NCBI RefSeq assembly: GCF_013307245.1
Contig: NZ_CP028941.1
Location: 682,001-746,000, forward strand
Length of the DNA stretch: 64,000 nt
Direction: 5' to 3'
Origin: Polynucleobacter antarcticus
GTDB lineage: Bacteria > Pseudomonadota > Gammaproteobacteria > Burkholderiales > Burkholderiaceae
Shown here: positions 16,274 to 24,691 of the stretch, piece by piece
Layout of the letters: the number at the start of each line of letters is the position of its first letter
Position numbering within the stretch: position 1 is the stretch's first letter
Program-made: the position numbers and the translations under genes
Notes under the pieces: model-generated
What the model was told of the DNA's origin: nothing
Databases searched by the model: none
Seen by the model: only the letters and a program-made list of their open reading frames with translations

Positions 16274-17611
16274 ATGAGCATAAGCGAAGGTAGTTTAGAG
16301 GCGCCAACACGCCACCCCCTAGATTGGAAAAACCCGAAGTTCTACGATAAAGCCGATCTTGAGGCTGAAATGGAGCGAGTGTTTGATCTTTGTCACGGCT
16401 GTCGTCGTTGTGTGAGCCTGTGCGGTTCATTTCCAGCACTATTTGACTTAGTAGATGCCACAGCAGACTTAGAGATGGAGCAAGTCGATAAGGCAGACTA
16501 TCAACAAGTCGTTGATCAGTGCTATTTGTGCGACGTATGCTACATGACTAAATGCCCTTATGTACCGCCACATCCTTGGAATATTGATTTTCCGCACCTC
16601 ATGTTGCGCGCTAAGGCAGTCAACTTTAAAGACGATAAGGCAACCTTCCGTGACAAGCTGCTCTCCTCCACCGATAAGCTAGGTCACTTTGCAGGCATTC
16701 CGATCGTGACCCAAACAGTCAATGCGGTCAACAGTACTGGGCTCGCACGCCTAGTGATGGAAGGTGCATTAGGTGTTGATAAAAAGGCATGGATTCCGGA
16801 GTACGCACCCAAAACTTTCCCACAGTTGGCCGAGAAATCCCCCCACTTACCCGTTGTTGATGGTGCCAAGACACCTGGCAAAGTAGCAATCTATGCAACC
16901 TGCTATATCAACTACAACGAGCCTGGCATTGGTCAAGATCTCATCAAGGTGCTGCAACACAATCAGATTCCGTATGAGTTGGTGGATAAAGAAGCCTGTT
17001 GCGGTATGCCTAAGCTTGAGCTCGGTGACTTAGAGTCCGTTGCAGAGAACAAAGAAAAGAATATTCCTAAGCTCGCAAAATTAGCACGGGAAGGTTACGC
17101 TATTTTGACACCCATCCCCTCTTGTACTTTAATGTTTAAGCAAGAGTTACCGCTCATGTTCCCTGATTGTGTAGATACTCAATTAGTAAAAGAGGCCATG
17201 TGGGATCCATTTGAATACTTCATGGCACGCAACTCCGATGGTTTGCTCAAGAAGGATTTCAATACCGAATTAGGTCACGTCAGTTATCACATGGCATGCC
17301 ATTCCCGGGTTCAGAATATGGGTCAAAAAACAGCGGAGACGCTGAGACTCGTTCCAGGTACTGAAGTGAATGTCGTGGAGCGTTGCTCTGGCCACTCGGG
17401 AACCTGGGGAGTGAAGAAAGAGTTTCATGACATGGCTATGAAAATCGGCAAGCCGGTTTTCAAAAGGATGGCTGAGGATGAGCCCAATTACATCAGCTCT
17501 GATTGCCAGTTAGCAGGCCATCATATTGCGCAAGGTATGGAAGAGTTGGGTTTACCTAGATCAGAGATGGCCCATCCCCTGACATTGCTTGCAAAGGCTT
17601 ATGGAATATAA
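16274..17611 (+). CDS. Fe-S protein, heterodisulfide reductase subunit D / GlcF-like
   Basis: A 445-residue cytoplasmic iron-sulfur protein. Two 4Fe-4S cluster motifs are near the N terminus: CHGCRRCVSLC (about 41-51) and CYLCDVCYMTKCPY (about 82-95). Two cysteine-rich CCG-like domains follow, with CYINYNEPG...EACCGMPKLE and MACHSRVQNMG...ERCSGHSGTW; note the second has CSG rather than CCG. This is the HdrD/GlcF architecture. In betaproteobacteria this protein is repeatedly found beside rubrerythrin and DUF3501, where it is thought to deliver electrons for peroxide reduction. A ribosome site AGAGGA lies seven bases before ATG. The electron donor is unknown. Confidence 0.87.
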   Translation: MSISEGSLEAPTRHPLDWKNPKFYDKADLEAEMERVFDLCHGCRRCVSLCGSFPALFDLVDATADLEMEQVDKADYQQVVDQCYLCDVCYMTKCPYVPPHPWNIDFPHLMLRAKAVNFKDDKATFRDKLLSSTDKLGHFAGIPIVTQTVNAVNSTGLARLVMEGALGVDKKAWIPEYAPKTFPQLAEKSPHLPVVDGAKTPGKVAIYATCYINYNEPGIGQDLIKVLQHNQIPYELVDKEACCGMPKLELGDLESVAENKEKNIPKLAKLAREGYAILTPIPSCTLMFKQELPLMFPDCVDTQLVKEAMWDPFEYFMARNSDGLLKKDFNTELGHVSYHMACHSRVQNMGQKTAETLRLVPGTEVNVVERCSGHSGTWGVKKEFHDMAMKIGKPVFKRMAEDEPNYISSDCQLAGHHIAQGMEELGLPRSEMAHPLTLLAKAYGI

Positions 17612-17649
17612 GCTCGCTTTATTAGATAACAGAATAGGAGTAGTACAGT

Positions 17650-18237
17650 ATGGCAAAAATTACCCGCGATAGCCTCTTAAGTCTTGAGGCATACCATAAA
17701 GAGCGTCCCGCTTTTCGTGAGAAGGCGATTCAAGAACGTCGCATACGTACTGTGCATCTTGGTGATCATTTAACAATGATTTTCGAGAATGAATTTTTAA
17801 TGCGCTATCAGATTCAAGAAATGTTACGCGTAGAAAAAACTTTTGAAACTGAAGGTATCAAAGATGAGCTTAATGCTTACAACCCTTTAGTACCAGACGG
17901 CTCCAATTTCAAAGCTACCATGATGTTGGAATACCCTAATGAAGCAGATCGCAAAGTCGCGCTTGCTAAATTAGTCGGTGTTGAGCATCAAGTTTTTATT
18001 GAAGTAGAAGGTCAACCACGCGTCTATGCAGTGGCCGATGAAGATTTAGAGCGCTCTACTGCAGAAAAAACATCCGCAGTGCACTTTATGCGTTTTGACT
18101 TAAGTCCCAATATGAAGATTGCCTTAAAAGCAGGTGCCCAGATCATGGTTGGCTGTGATCACAAAGGTTACCCTATGCATGTTGAAACGGTAGCCCCTGA
18201 AACACTGGCTTCATTAGTGTCTGATTTAAGTGCTTAA
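17650..18237 (+). CDS. DUF3501 family protein
   Basis: A 195-residue soluble protein of the DUF3501 family, recognisable from MAKITRDSLLSLEAYHKERPAFR, the HLGDHLTMIFENEFLMRYQIQEMLR block at about 36-60 and ELNAYNPLVPDG. No catalytic motif is evident and the function is unknown. It lies 38 bases after the Fe-S protein gene in the same operon and opposite rubrerythrin; this three-gene neighbourhood is conserved in many proteobacteria, so a role with the rubrerythrin electron chain is likely. It has a GGAG ribosome site. Confidence 0.88.
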   Translation: MAKITRDSLLSLEAYHKERPAFREKAIQERRIRTVHLGDHLTMIFENEFLMRYQIQEMLRVEKTFETEGIKDELNAYNPLVPDGSNFKATMMLEYPNEADRKVALAKLVGVEHQVFIEVEGQPRVYAVADEDLERSTAEKTSAVHFMRFDLSPNMKIALKAGAQIMVGCDHKGYPMHVETVAPETLASLVSDLSA

Positions 18238-18277
18238 ATACTTAAATAACGATTAATTTCGTAGCGGTTAAAGTTGA

Positions 18278-19204
18278 TTAAATAAATGTCACACCGGGCA
18301 GATCACATTGGCGAATGACCTTCGCCAATGCTTCCATGGCCGGTGCACGTCGACATCCTTTACGCCAAACTAAACACACTCGTCTGGTAGGAACAGGTTC
18401 ATCCAGAGGGATATAACGAATCAACTGATCTGATGCAGTCAAATCAGATACTGATGTTCTCGGCAGTACAGAGATGCCAATACCCCCTGCTACCATTTGT
18501 CGAATCGTCTCTAACGATGAGCCTTCAAAACTACGTTGCTCTCCAATCGTTGAGCCTGAACCTAAGCGGTTTAATTCTGGACACACCCCAAGTACGTGGT
18601 CCCGGAAACAATGTCCTGCCCCAAGTAGTAATGTGTTTTGTTCTTTAAGCTCGCGGTGCGGAATAATCGTGCGCATTTCCCAAGAATGGCCTTTAGGAAC
18701 GGCTACCAAAAAGGGTTCATCGTACAACTCAATACTTTCTAGCCCAGTACTAGCGTAAGGGGCTGCAATCACTACACAATCCAAGGCACCTTGGCGCAAC
18801 ATCTCTAATAAACGGGTCGTGAAATTCTCTTCTAAAAATAAAGGGACATTAGGCATCTGCACTCTAGCCACTCGCACTAAGCTGGGGAGTAGATAAGGAG
18901 CGATGGTGTAGATAGCGCCCAGTCGCAGCGGCCCAGATAAAGGATCTTGCCCATGTTTCGCAAGATGCTTGAGGGAGTTAGCTTCTTCCAAAACGCGTTG
19001 AGCCTGACTCACAATTTGCTCACCTAAACTAGTCATCGTCACTTCAGAATTGGCTCGCTCAAAAATTTGCGTATTGAGCTCTTCTTCTAACTTCTTAATC
19101 GCCACAGATAAGGTCGGTTGAGAGACAAAACACGCTTCTGCTGCCCTACCAAAATGGCGCTCATGCGCAACGGCAACGATATAGCGAAGTTCTGTCAGTG
19201 TCAT
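18278..19204 (-). CDS. oxyR: Hydrogen peroxide-sensing LysR-type regulator OxyR
   Basis: A 308-residue LysR protein: winged HTH at about 1-60 (HFGRAAEACFVSQPTLSVAIKKLE) and a two-lobe sensor domain. The redox pair is preserved at exactly the E. coli positions, Cys199 and Cys208, in GHCFRDHVLGVC, so this is a true peroxide sensor and not just a LysR paralogue. It should form a disulfide on peroxide exposure and activate defence genes; the rubrerythrin and Fe-S genes beside it are obvious candidates. It is convergent with DUF3501 and divergent from the YqhA gene. The C-terminal HPxD-type variation does not affect the call. Confidence 0.94.
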   Translation of the reverse strand: MTLTELRYIVAVAHERHFGRAAEACFVSQPTLSVAIKKLEEELNTQIFERANSEVTMTSLGEQIVSQAQRVLEEANSLKHLAKHGQDPLSGPLRLGAIYTIAPYLLPSLVRVARVQMPNVPLFLEENFTTRLLEMLRQGALDCVVIAAPYASTGLESIELYDEPFLVAVPKGHSWEMRTIIPHRELKEQNTLLLGAGHCFRDHVLGVCPELNRLGSGSTIGEQRSFEGSSLETIRQMVAGGIGISVLPRTSVSDLTASDQLIRYIPLDEPVPTRRVCLVWRKGCRRAPAMEALAKVIRQCDLPGVTFI

Positions 19205-19325
19205 GCTCCAATTATCAGCCCTTTATCCGTTCCGTGCATAGCGGCCAGAGGGCTGATGGTTGACATAGAAAAGTGGTACGTTCTGCGTAATGCATATTGA
19301 TCTGAACCATAGGAATAAATAAGAC

Positions 19326-19862
19326 ATGTCCGACGAAATCGCTAAACTTGAGAAAAAACTAAGGCCACTACCAAGATGGCTATTTATGACCCGTTGGCTT
19401 CAGGCGCCACTCTATATCGGCTTAGTCGTTGCTCAAGCTGTGTATGTATGGCAATTCTGGGTAGAGTTAGTTCACCTGATTGGCATGCTATCGAGCAAAA
19501 CTCCTTCAGAAACTGAAATCATGTTGGTAGTCTTAGGCCTGATTGATGTGGTGATGATCTCTAACCTGCTTGTCATGGTGATTGTTGGAGGATGGGAAAC
19601 ATTTGTTTCACGTTTAGGATTGGAAAATCATCCTGATCAGCCCGAGTGGCTTTCTCACGTCAACGCTGGTGTACTCAAAGTGAAATTGGCAACTGCCATT
19701 ATTGGAATTTCTTCCATTCATTTACTAAAGACATTCATTAATGCAGCTAGCTATGATGAAAAAACTTTAATGTGGCAGACCATCATCCACATTACTTTTG
19801 TACTTTCCGCTATAGCGATTGCCTATACAGAAAAGATCGTCGCTTCAGCGAAGCACCATTGA
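19326..19862 (+). CDS. yqhA: YqhA family (UPF0114) inner-membrane protein
   Basis: A 178-residue membrane protein with about four helices. The motifs [38 protein letters not shown] and [17 protein letters not shown] are those of the YqhA/UPF0114 (TIGR00645) family. The function is unknown; the family has been linked to stress and possibly ion-channel-like roles. It is transcribed alone and its last 18 bases overlap the end of the convergent yggT gene. Confidence 0.88.
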   Translation: MSDEIAKLEKKLRPLPRWLFMTRWLQAPLYIGLVVAQAVYVWQFWVELVHLIGMLSSKTPSETEIMLVVLGLIDVVMISNLLVMVIVGGWETFVSRLGLENHPDQPEWLSHVNAGVLKVKLATAIIGISSIHLLKTFINAASYDEKTLMWQTIIHITFVLSAIAIAYTEKIVASAKHH

Positions 19863-20405
19863 TTGCACATTAGCTAAAACGACCTGTAGTATCTGAATAG
19901 CTATTAATAGTGCTAAGGGAGACAGGTCGAGCATGCCTAGTTTCGGTAAGGTATTACGAATTGGCTTTAATAAGGGCTCGGTGAGCGCTGATAAAAAATA
20001 GTAGGCCATTGAGCTTGCCGCAAACCAAGATAGCAAAATGCTGGCAAATATGGCGCCAATCACACCGGATAAAAATAAATTCACTATCTCAAAAAGACTC
20101 TGGATAAATACATAGCTCACGGCATTATTAGCTCCACTCAAAAACCAAAGTGTGCCAACCTGGATCAAGGCAATCAAATAAGCAGCTAAGAAGCTCGCGA
20201 GATCAAACCTTCCAAAACTCGGTAACACCTGACGTAAAGGCAAGATAATCCAATTGGTCAAACTATGAAGGTAGCCGCTAATTTGATAGCCAGCTGCTCG
20301 TCCTAAATCTATGTAGAAAAAACCCATATAGCAACGAATGAGGCAGGCGCCGCCAATGAGAACAAGGAAGACCTCTAGTAATAGGCTGGATATTTGATAG
20401 ATCAT
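19845..20405 (-). CDS. yggT: YggT family membrane protein
   Basis: A 186-residue protein with two copies of the YggT repeat, each a hairpin of hydrophobic helices ending in a [11 protein letters not shown] / [14 protein letters not shown] segment (second copy [27 protein letters not shown] before, [32 protein letters not shown] after). YggT proteins have been tied to osmotic and K+ stress, FtsZ-ring or envelope functions in different bacteria; the role here is not settled. Its 3' end overlaps yqhA by 18 bases in convergent orientation, so the two stop regions share sequence. Confidence 0.88.
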   Translation of the reverse strand: MIYQISSLLLEVFLVLIGGACLIRCYMGFFYIDLGRAAGYQISGYLHSLTNWIILPLRQVLPSFGRFDLASFLAAYLIALIQVGTLWFLSGANNAVSYVFIQSLFEIVNLFLSGVIGAIFASILLSWFAASSMAYYFLSALTEPLLKPIRNTLPKLGMLDLSPLALLIAIQILQVVLANVQSMVLR

Positions 20406-20483
20406 GTTTAGATTGTAAAGCTGATTATTGAGTATCTTTAAATGCCGTCTGATTGCACCCTATTTTCTCTAAAAAGATGGGGG

Positions 20484-20512
20484 TAAAAAAGAGGCCCTCA
20501 CGAGGAGGGCCC
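20484..20512 (-). terminator. Rho-independent terminator after the Usp gene
   Basis: On the minus strand the stem GGCCCTC / GAGGGCC (20505-20511 and 20493-20499) with a five-base loop is followed by TCTTTTTT. It lies 30 bases after the Usp stop codon. Confidence 0.88.
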
Positions 20513-20541
20513 AAAGAGAGAACAGCAGGATAAAACTAAAA

Positions 20542-21051
20542 CTAATTCGTCACAATCGCGACTACAGCGGTTGCAGCACCAGCACTCAAAGCCGGGACAG
20601 CCCAACGTTTCAATGGCGTAGAAGCATCTCCCGTAATCACTTCTACAGGGATATCACTAATTTCTAATAACTTAGCGGTGGTTGAATTTTCCAGAAATCT
20701 ATTTAAAGAATTTTTCTTTGAGGCGCCAATCACAATACGGCTGCATTTTAAGCGCATTGCTTCATTCCATAAAGCATCACCTGCGCTACCACAAACATAG
20801 CTAGAAGAAAATTGTGCATTGTGTGTTTTAAGCAGCTCTGAAGCTGAAGCAAGCGCTAGACTTGCACGCTCTGCGTGCCATTGATCAATAGATTGCTTGC
20901 TTAAAAATTTGCTGATATGCCTAAATAATCTAGGCTGCACATTGCAAATATGAAAATTCCTATCTGATTCAGCCCCGTATACGTTTAGGGCATGCTTGAC
21001 TGCTAAGTCAGAATTTTTAGATCCGTCAACTGGAATAAAAATGGTGTTCAT
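20542..21051 (-). CDS. Universal stress protein (UspA family)
   Basis: About 169 residues with an N-terminal Usp domain starting MNTIFIPVDGSKNSDLAVKHAL and the ATP-loop-like segment IVIGASKKNSLNRFLENSTTAKLLEISDIPVEVI. I start at 21051, where AGGA lies eight bases upstream; an in-frame extension to 21129 would run back into the terC gene and has no site. The last 25 residues (PALSAGAATAVVAIV) are hydrophobic and could be a membrane tail, unusual for Usp. It follows terC by 16 bases, so the two are one operon. A strong terminator follows. Confidence 0.9.
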   Translation of the reverse strand: MNTIFIPVDGSKNSDLAVKHALNVYGAESDRNFHICNVQPRLFRHISKFLSKQSIDQWHAERASLALASASELLKTHNAQFSSSYVCGSAGDALWNEAMRLKCSRIVIGASKKNSLNRFLENSTTAKLLEISDIPVEVITGDASTPLKRWAVPALSAGAATAVVAIVTN

Positions 21052-21067
21052 TGCATTTTCCTTTGAA

Positions 21068-21766
21068 TTAAACTGCTGCTGATTTTTTTGGAGATACTTT
21101 ACTTTGGGCATAGCCTGCCACCAAAACACCTAAGATAACCACCGCTTGCACAACATATTCCAAACTCATGCTGACGGAATCTAACCACGCTTGAACCATC
21201 GGTTCGGAAGTCATCATCTTTCCAGCAGTAAATGCGAGCACAGCAGCACCAAAATAAATAATGGATGGATAACGATCAACCAGTTTTAGTATTAGTGTTG
21301 AGCCCCAAACCACAATTGGAATACTAATGAGCAGTCCGATGACAACCAGTAAATAGCTTCCACCAGCCGCTCCCGCAACCGCTAGGACGTTATCCAATCC
21401 CATGACAGCATCTGCAATCACAATGGTTTTCATAGCGCCCCAGAAGGTGTTTGCAGCATGATCTTGGCCAGCACCCTCATTGGCTGCAGGCTTTAATAAC
21501 TTATAGGCAATCCATACCAAGAGTGCACCGCCGATAAACATCAGACCAGGAATACCGAGCAAATAGACCACGATGAGCGTCATGAAACTTCTGACTGCAA
21601 TGGCGCCTACTGCGCCCCAAATAATCGCCTTCTTCTGCAGATGCGGCGGAAGATTTCTGGCGGCCATGGCAATCACAATGGCATTATCACCGGCCAATAC
21701 TAGGTCGATGACAATAATGGCGAGTAAAGCAGATAAAAATTCAGGTCCAAAAAAGTCCAATTTCAA
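21068..21766 (-). CDS. TerC family integral membrane protein
   Basis: A 232-residue membrane protein with about seven helices. LVLAGDNAIVIAMAARNLP near 24-42 and the second DAVMGLDNVLAVAG near 118-131 are the paired acidic motifs of TerC proteins, which are implicated in manganese export and tellurite tolerance; the acidic residues are likely metal ligands. The YjbE-like short form fits. I looked for a yybP-ykoY manganese riboswitch in the leader and saw none. It is followed by a universal stress gene in the same operon and diverges from an NhaR-like regulator. Confidence 0.9.
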   Translation of the reverse strand: MKLDFFGPEFLSALLAIIVIDLVLAGDNAIVIAMAARNLPPHLQKKAIIWGAVGAIAVRSFMTLIVVYLLGIPGLMFIGGALLVWIAYKLLKPAANEGAGQDHAANTFWGAMKTIVIADAVMGLDNVLAVAGAAGGSYLLVVIGLLISIPIVVWGSTLILKLVDRYPSIIYFGAAVLAFTAGKMMTSEPMVQAWLDSVSMSLEYVVQAVVILGVLVAGYAQSKVSPKKSAAV

Positions 21767-21883
21767 TTCCTTAATAAATGGTGTGTTCGCAAAAAAAGCA
21801 AATTTCTATGCTCCTAATTTACAGGGAGTTGTATTAAGTTAAAAGAAGATATATATTGATAGTAATTTCGGAAATTACTGAAG

Positions 21884-22762
21884 ATGACTATGTCCTATAA
21901 CTACCGACACCTTTACTACTTTTGGGTAGTGGCCAAAGAGGGCAGCATGTCCAAAGCGGCCATACGCCTGGAAATGGCCATTCAGACGATTAGCGCCCAG
22001 GTGCATGAGCTAGAGAAGTCTCTGGGCTACTTACTCTTTAAGCCTGCTGGGCGAGGCATTACCCTGACAGAATCTGGATTTGCAGCGCTCGAGATAGCAG
22101 ATCAAATATTTTCACTGGGGGAAAAGCTACCGGAGATTCTCAAGAGTGCCTCGAAATCTCCAAAATATAAAATTCATATTGGGGTATCCGATGGCTTGTC
22201 TAAGCTGGTAACAAGGCAACTACTAGACCCTCTACTAAAGATAGCCAATGTACAAATGATTGTGCATGAAGGTGAATTTGAGGACTTATTAGCTGACTTA
22301 GCATTACATCGACTCGATATTGTCCTGGCAGATCGGCCAGCTCCCAATAGCAAAAATCTTAACCTCTATAGTGAAGAGCTGACTAAATCTTCACTGACTT
22401 GGTATAGCCCAAAACAGTTCATTGAGGAATCCAAAAAAGCGTTTCCGGAATGCTTAAACCATCTACCCATACTGCTGCCCACTACTCACTCCACAGTGCG
22501 CTTCTTGATTGATCAATGGTTTACTAAAAACGGTATCACTCCAAACATTGTTGGAGAATTTGAGGACAGCGCTCTTCTTAAAACTTTTGCTGAAAGTGGC
22601 ATGGGCGTCTTTCCTTCAGTTGAGATTATTCAAAAAGAATTAAAGCAATCCTATGGCATTGAAGTCTTGGGTCATTGTAAGGATATTTATGAGTATTTCT
22701 TTGCCATTCGATCTGAAAAGAAAATTGCCAATCCTTTAGTAGAAGCAATCATTAAACAGTAA
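21884..22762 (+). CDS. LysR family regulator, NhaR-like
   Basis: A 292-residue LysR regulator whose N terminus YNYRHLYYFWVVAKEGSMSKAAIRLEMAIQTISAQVHELEKSLG is the form typical of NhaR, and whose sensor domain has PLLKIANVQMIVHEGEFEDLLADLALHRLDIVLADRP. E. coli NhaR responds to sodium and controls the nhaA antiporter. Here the next gene, 38 bases on, is an SbtA-like sodium-dependent bicarbonate permease, so sodium- or bicarbonate-linked control of that gene is the natural guess. Two ATGs (21884 and 21890) are possible starts. The TMSY start has no strong ribosome site. Confidence 0.86.
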   Translation: MTMSYNYRHLYYFWVVAKEGSMSKAAIRLEMAIQTISAQVHELEKSLGYLLFKPAGRGITLTESGFAALEIADQIFSLGEKLPEILKSASKSPKYKIHIGVSDGLSKLVTRQLLDPLLKIANVQMIVHEGEFEDLLADLALHRLDIVLADRPAPNSKNLNLYSEELTKSSLTWYSPKQFIEESKKAFPECLNHLPILLPTTHSTVRFLIDQWFTKNGITPNIVGEFEDSALLKTFAESGMGVFPSVEIIQKELKQSYGIEVLGHCKDIYEYFFAIRSEKKIANPLVEAIIKQ

Positions 22763-22800
22763 ATACTTAAAAGCTATCGACACATCACTGACAAGAACCT

Positions 22801-23784
22801 ATGGCCAATTTTTTAGATCCCGCAATTTTATTTTTTATCTTTGGCATCTTTGCGGGTAGTGTCAAATCTAATCTCGAGATTCCACAGCCGATATCTCGCT
22901 TTTTATCGCTTTACTTGTTGATGGCGTTGGGACTGAAGGGTGGATTTGCCCTGAATAAATCCGGCCTGACTGCAGAAATTGCTTTATCTCTGGGTCTAGC
23001 AGTACTCCTTGCCACTATCATTCCTATCATTGCTTACTGGCTGCTTCGTAAATACTTAAATCCATTTGATTCAGCAGCGATTGCTGCGACCTATGGCTCA
23101 GTCAGTGCGGTGACCTTTATTACTGCGACCCAATCTTTAGACCATTTTGGTATTGCATATGGTGGCCATATGGCTGCTGCGATGGCTCTCATGGAATCCC
23201 CTGCCATTATTTTGGCAATCGTTCTAGCCAACAAGGCAAGAGTCGCTCATGCGGCTAATCAGATCACTACTAGCAAACCTCTGGAACCTCCAGCAACAGG
23301 GATGTCAAAAATATTGCATGAGTCATTTACCGATGGTGCACAACTATTGCTGCTTGGCTCGATGATGGTAGGCCTCTTTAGTGGTGATGCAGGCCAAAAA
23401 CTGATGGCACCTTTTTCGATTGACTTGTTTAAAGGGATGTTGGCTTTCTTCTTACTGGATATGGGTCTGATGGCTTCGAGAAGTTTCAAGGGCCTCCGAG
23501 GCAAGCCACCCATCACCCTCTTGTATGCGATTGGATCACCACTTGCGCATGCGCTTTTAGCGCTAGCATTTTGTAAGCTTGTTGGCCTTCCTTTGGGCGA
23601 TACCATCTTACTAATGGTGCTGGCTTCAAGCGCATCTTATATTGCTGTGCCTGCAGTGCTGCGTCATGCCCTACCCGAGGTCAATCCAGCGCTGTATATG
23701 GGAATGTCGCTAGGCATTACCTTCCCCTTTAATATCATCATTGGCATCCCGCTCTACACCTTGATTGCCGAACAGTTACTGTAA
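22801..23784 (+). CDS. Sodium-dependent bicarbonate permease, SbtA-like
   Basis: A 327-residue membrane protein with around ten hydrophobic helices in two inverted halves joined by a hydrophilic loop at about 150-175. ILFFIFGIFAGSVKSNLEIPQPISRFLSLYLLMALGLKGG and YGSVSAVTFITATQ are family marks of SbtA (PF05982), which in cyanobacteria takes up bicarbonate with sodium. In a heterotroph it may feed carboxylases or act on another anion. No SbtB-type PII gene follows; instead a DUF6671 gene lies 33 bases downstream. Upstream is an NhaR-like regulator in the same direction. Confidence 0.88.
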   Translation: MANFLDPAILFFIFGIFAGSVKSNLEIPQPISRFLSLYLLMALGLKGGFALNKSGLTAEIALSLGLAVLLATIIPIIAYWLLRKYLNPFDSAAIAATYGSVSAVTFITATQSLDHFGIAYGGHMAAAMALMESPAIILAIVLANKARVAHAANQITTSKPLEPPATGMSKILHESFTDGAQLLLLGSMMVGLFSGDAGQKLMAPFSIDLFKGMLAFFLLDMGLMASRSFKGLRGKPPITLLYAIGSPLAHALLALAFCKLVGLPLGDTILLMVLASSASYIAVPAVLRHALPEVNPALYMGMSLGITFPFNIIIGIPLYTLIAEQLL

Positions 23785-23817
23785 ACATCACCCTCACTGA
23801 CTTTAGCAATCATAGAT

Positions 23818-24660
23818 ATGGGCATCTTTTCTCATCGCATCGCTAGCTTACTTACAAAGCACGGTAAGGAAGCAGTGATGACGCCCGACCTCCTGGCACT
23901 CACAGGGTGTGATGTCAAGCATACAGATGCATATGACACTGATCAATTGGGTACCTTTACGCGCGAGATACCAAGACACGGCACACAATTAGACGCAGCA
24001 CGTAAAAAAGCATTGATGGGTATGAAGTTATTAAATACTGATTTAGGGATCGCTAATGAAGGGGCTTTTGTAGGAGATCCCTACACGGGGATGCTGCCTT
24101 GGAATAATGAAGTGGTGATGCTGATTGATCAACTTCACCAAATAGAAATCATTGGTTTTTCTGGTGCGCCAGCTCAAAGTGCTAGTGGCTACTTTAGTCA
24201 CTGGGAAGAATTAGAGGCCTTTGCTGAAACAGCTCTTTTCCCATCGCACCACCTAGTCATTAAACCCACAGATGAACATCACCCTGAATCTATCAAAGGG
24301 ATTTACGATCTATCGGCTTTGCAAGAAGCCTTCCAATGGGCTATAGCTCAGTCTTCAACAGGGGTAGCTTTTGTTGAAAATGATCTGAGGGCATTTGCAA
24401 ACCCCACTCGCATGGAGAATATTCACAAAGCGACTGTAGATCTGGCAAATAAGATGAACTCCGCATGCCCTCAATGTCAGACGCCAGGCTATTGGGTCAA
24501 AGACATTCAGCGTGGACTGCCTTGCAATGCCTGTGGCCTTCCTACGGAGCAAGCGATCGCAAAAATCTGGGGCTGCCTCAAATGTACCCACCAAGAAACT
24601 GAAGGGATGAAAGTACTCCAGTTTGCAGACCCCTCAAAATGCAGTTACTGCAATCCTTAG
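23818..24660 (+). CDS. DUF6671 family protein with C-terminal zinc-ribbon motifs
   Basis: A 280-residue soluble protein. The middle part (DLGIANEGAFVGDPYTGMLPWNNEVVMLID) is the conserved core of the DUF6671 family. The C terminus has three Cys pairs, CPQCQTPGYW, CNACGLP, CLKCTHQE and CSYCNP, which look like one or two structural zinc ribbons. The role is unknown. It closes a plus-strand cluster after NhaR-like and SbtA-like genes, so a link to bicarbonate or sodium handling is possible but unproven. It is convergent with the YdiJ-like gene. Confidence 0.72.
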   Translation: MGIFSHRIASLLTKHGKEAVMTPDLLALTGCDVKHTDAYDTDQLGTFTREIPRHGTQLDAARKKALMGMKLLNTDLGIANEGAFVGDPYTGMLPWNNEVVMLIDQLHQIEIIGFSGAPAQSASGYFSHWEELEAFAETALFPSHHLVIKPTDEHHPESIKGIYDLSALQEAFQWAIAQSSTGVAFVENDLRAFANPTRMENIHKATVDLANKMNSACPQCQTPGYWVKDIQRGLPCNACGLPTEQAIAKIWGCLKCTHQETEGMKVLQFADPSKCSYCNP

Positions 24661-24691
24661 GCGGAAGTTACAGCGCTAATCTGGTGCTTTT

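Noticed and set aside
21767-21883. yybP-ykoY manganese riboswitch before terC
   Set aside because: The gap is short and lacks the conserved loop sequences of that element.
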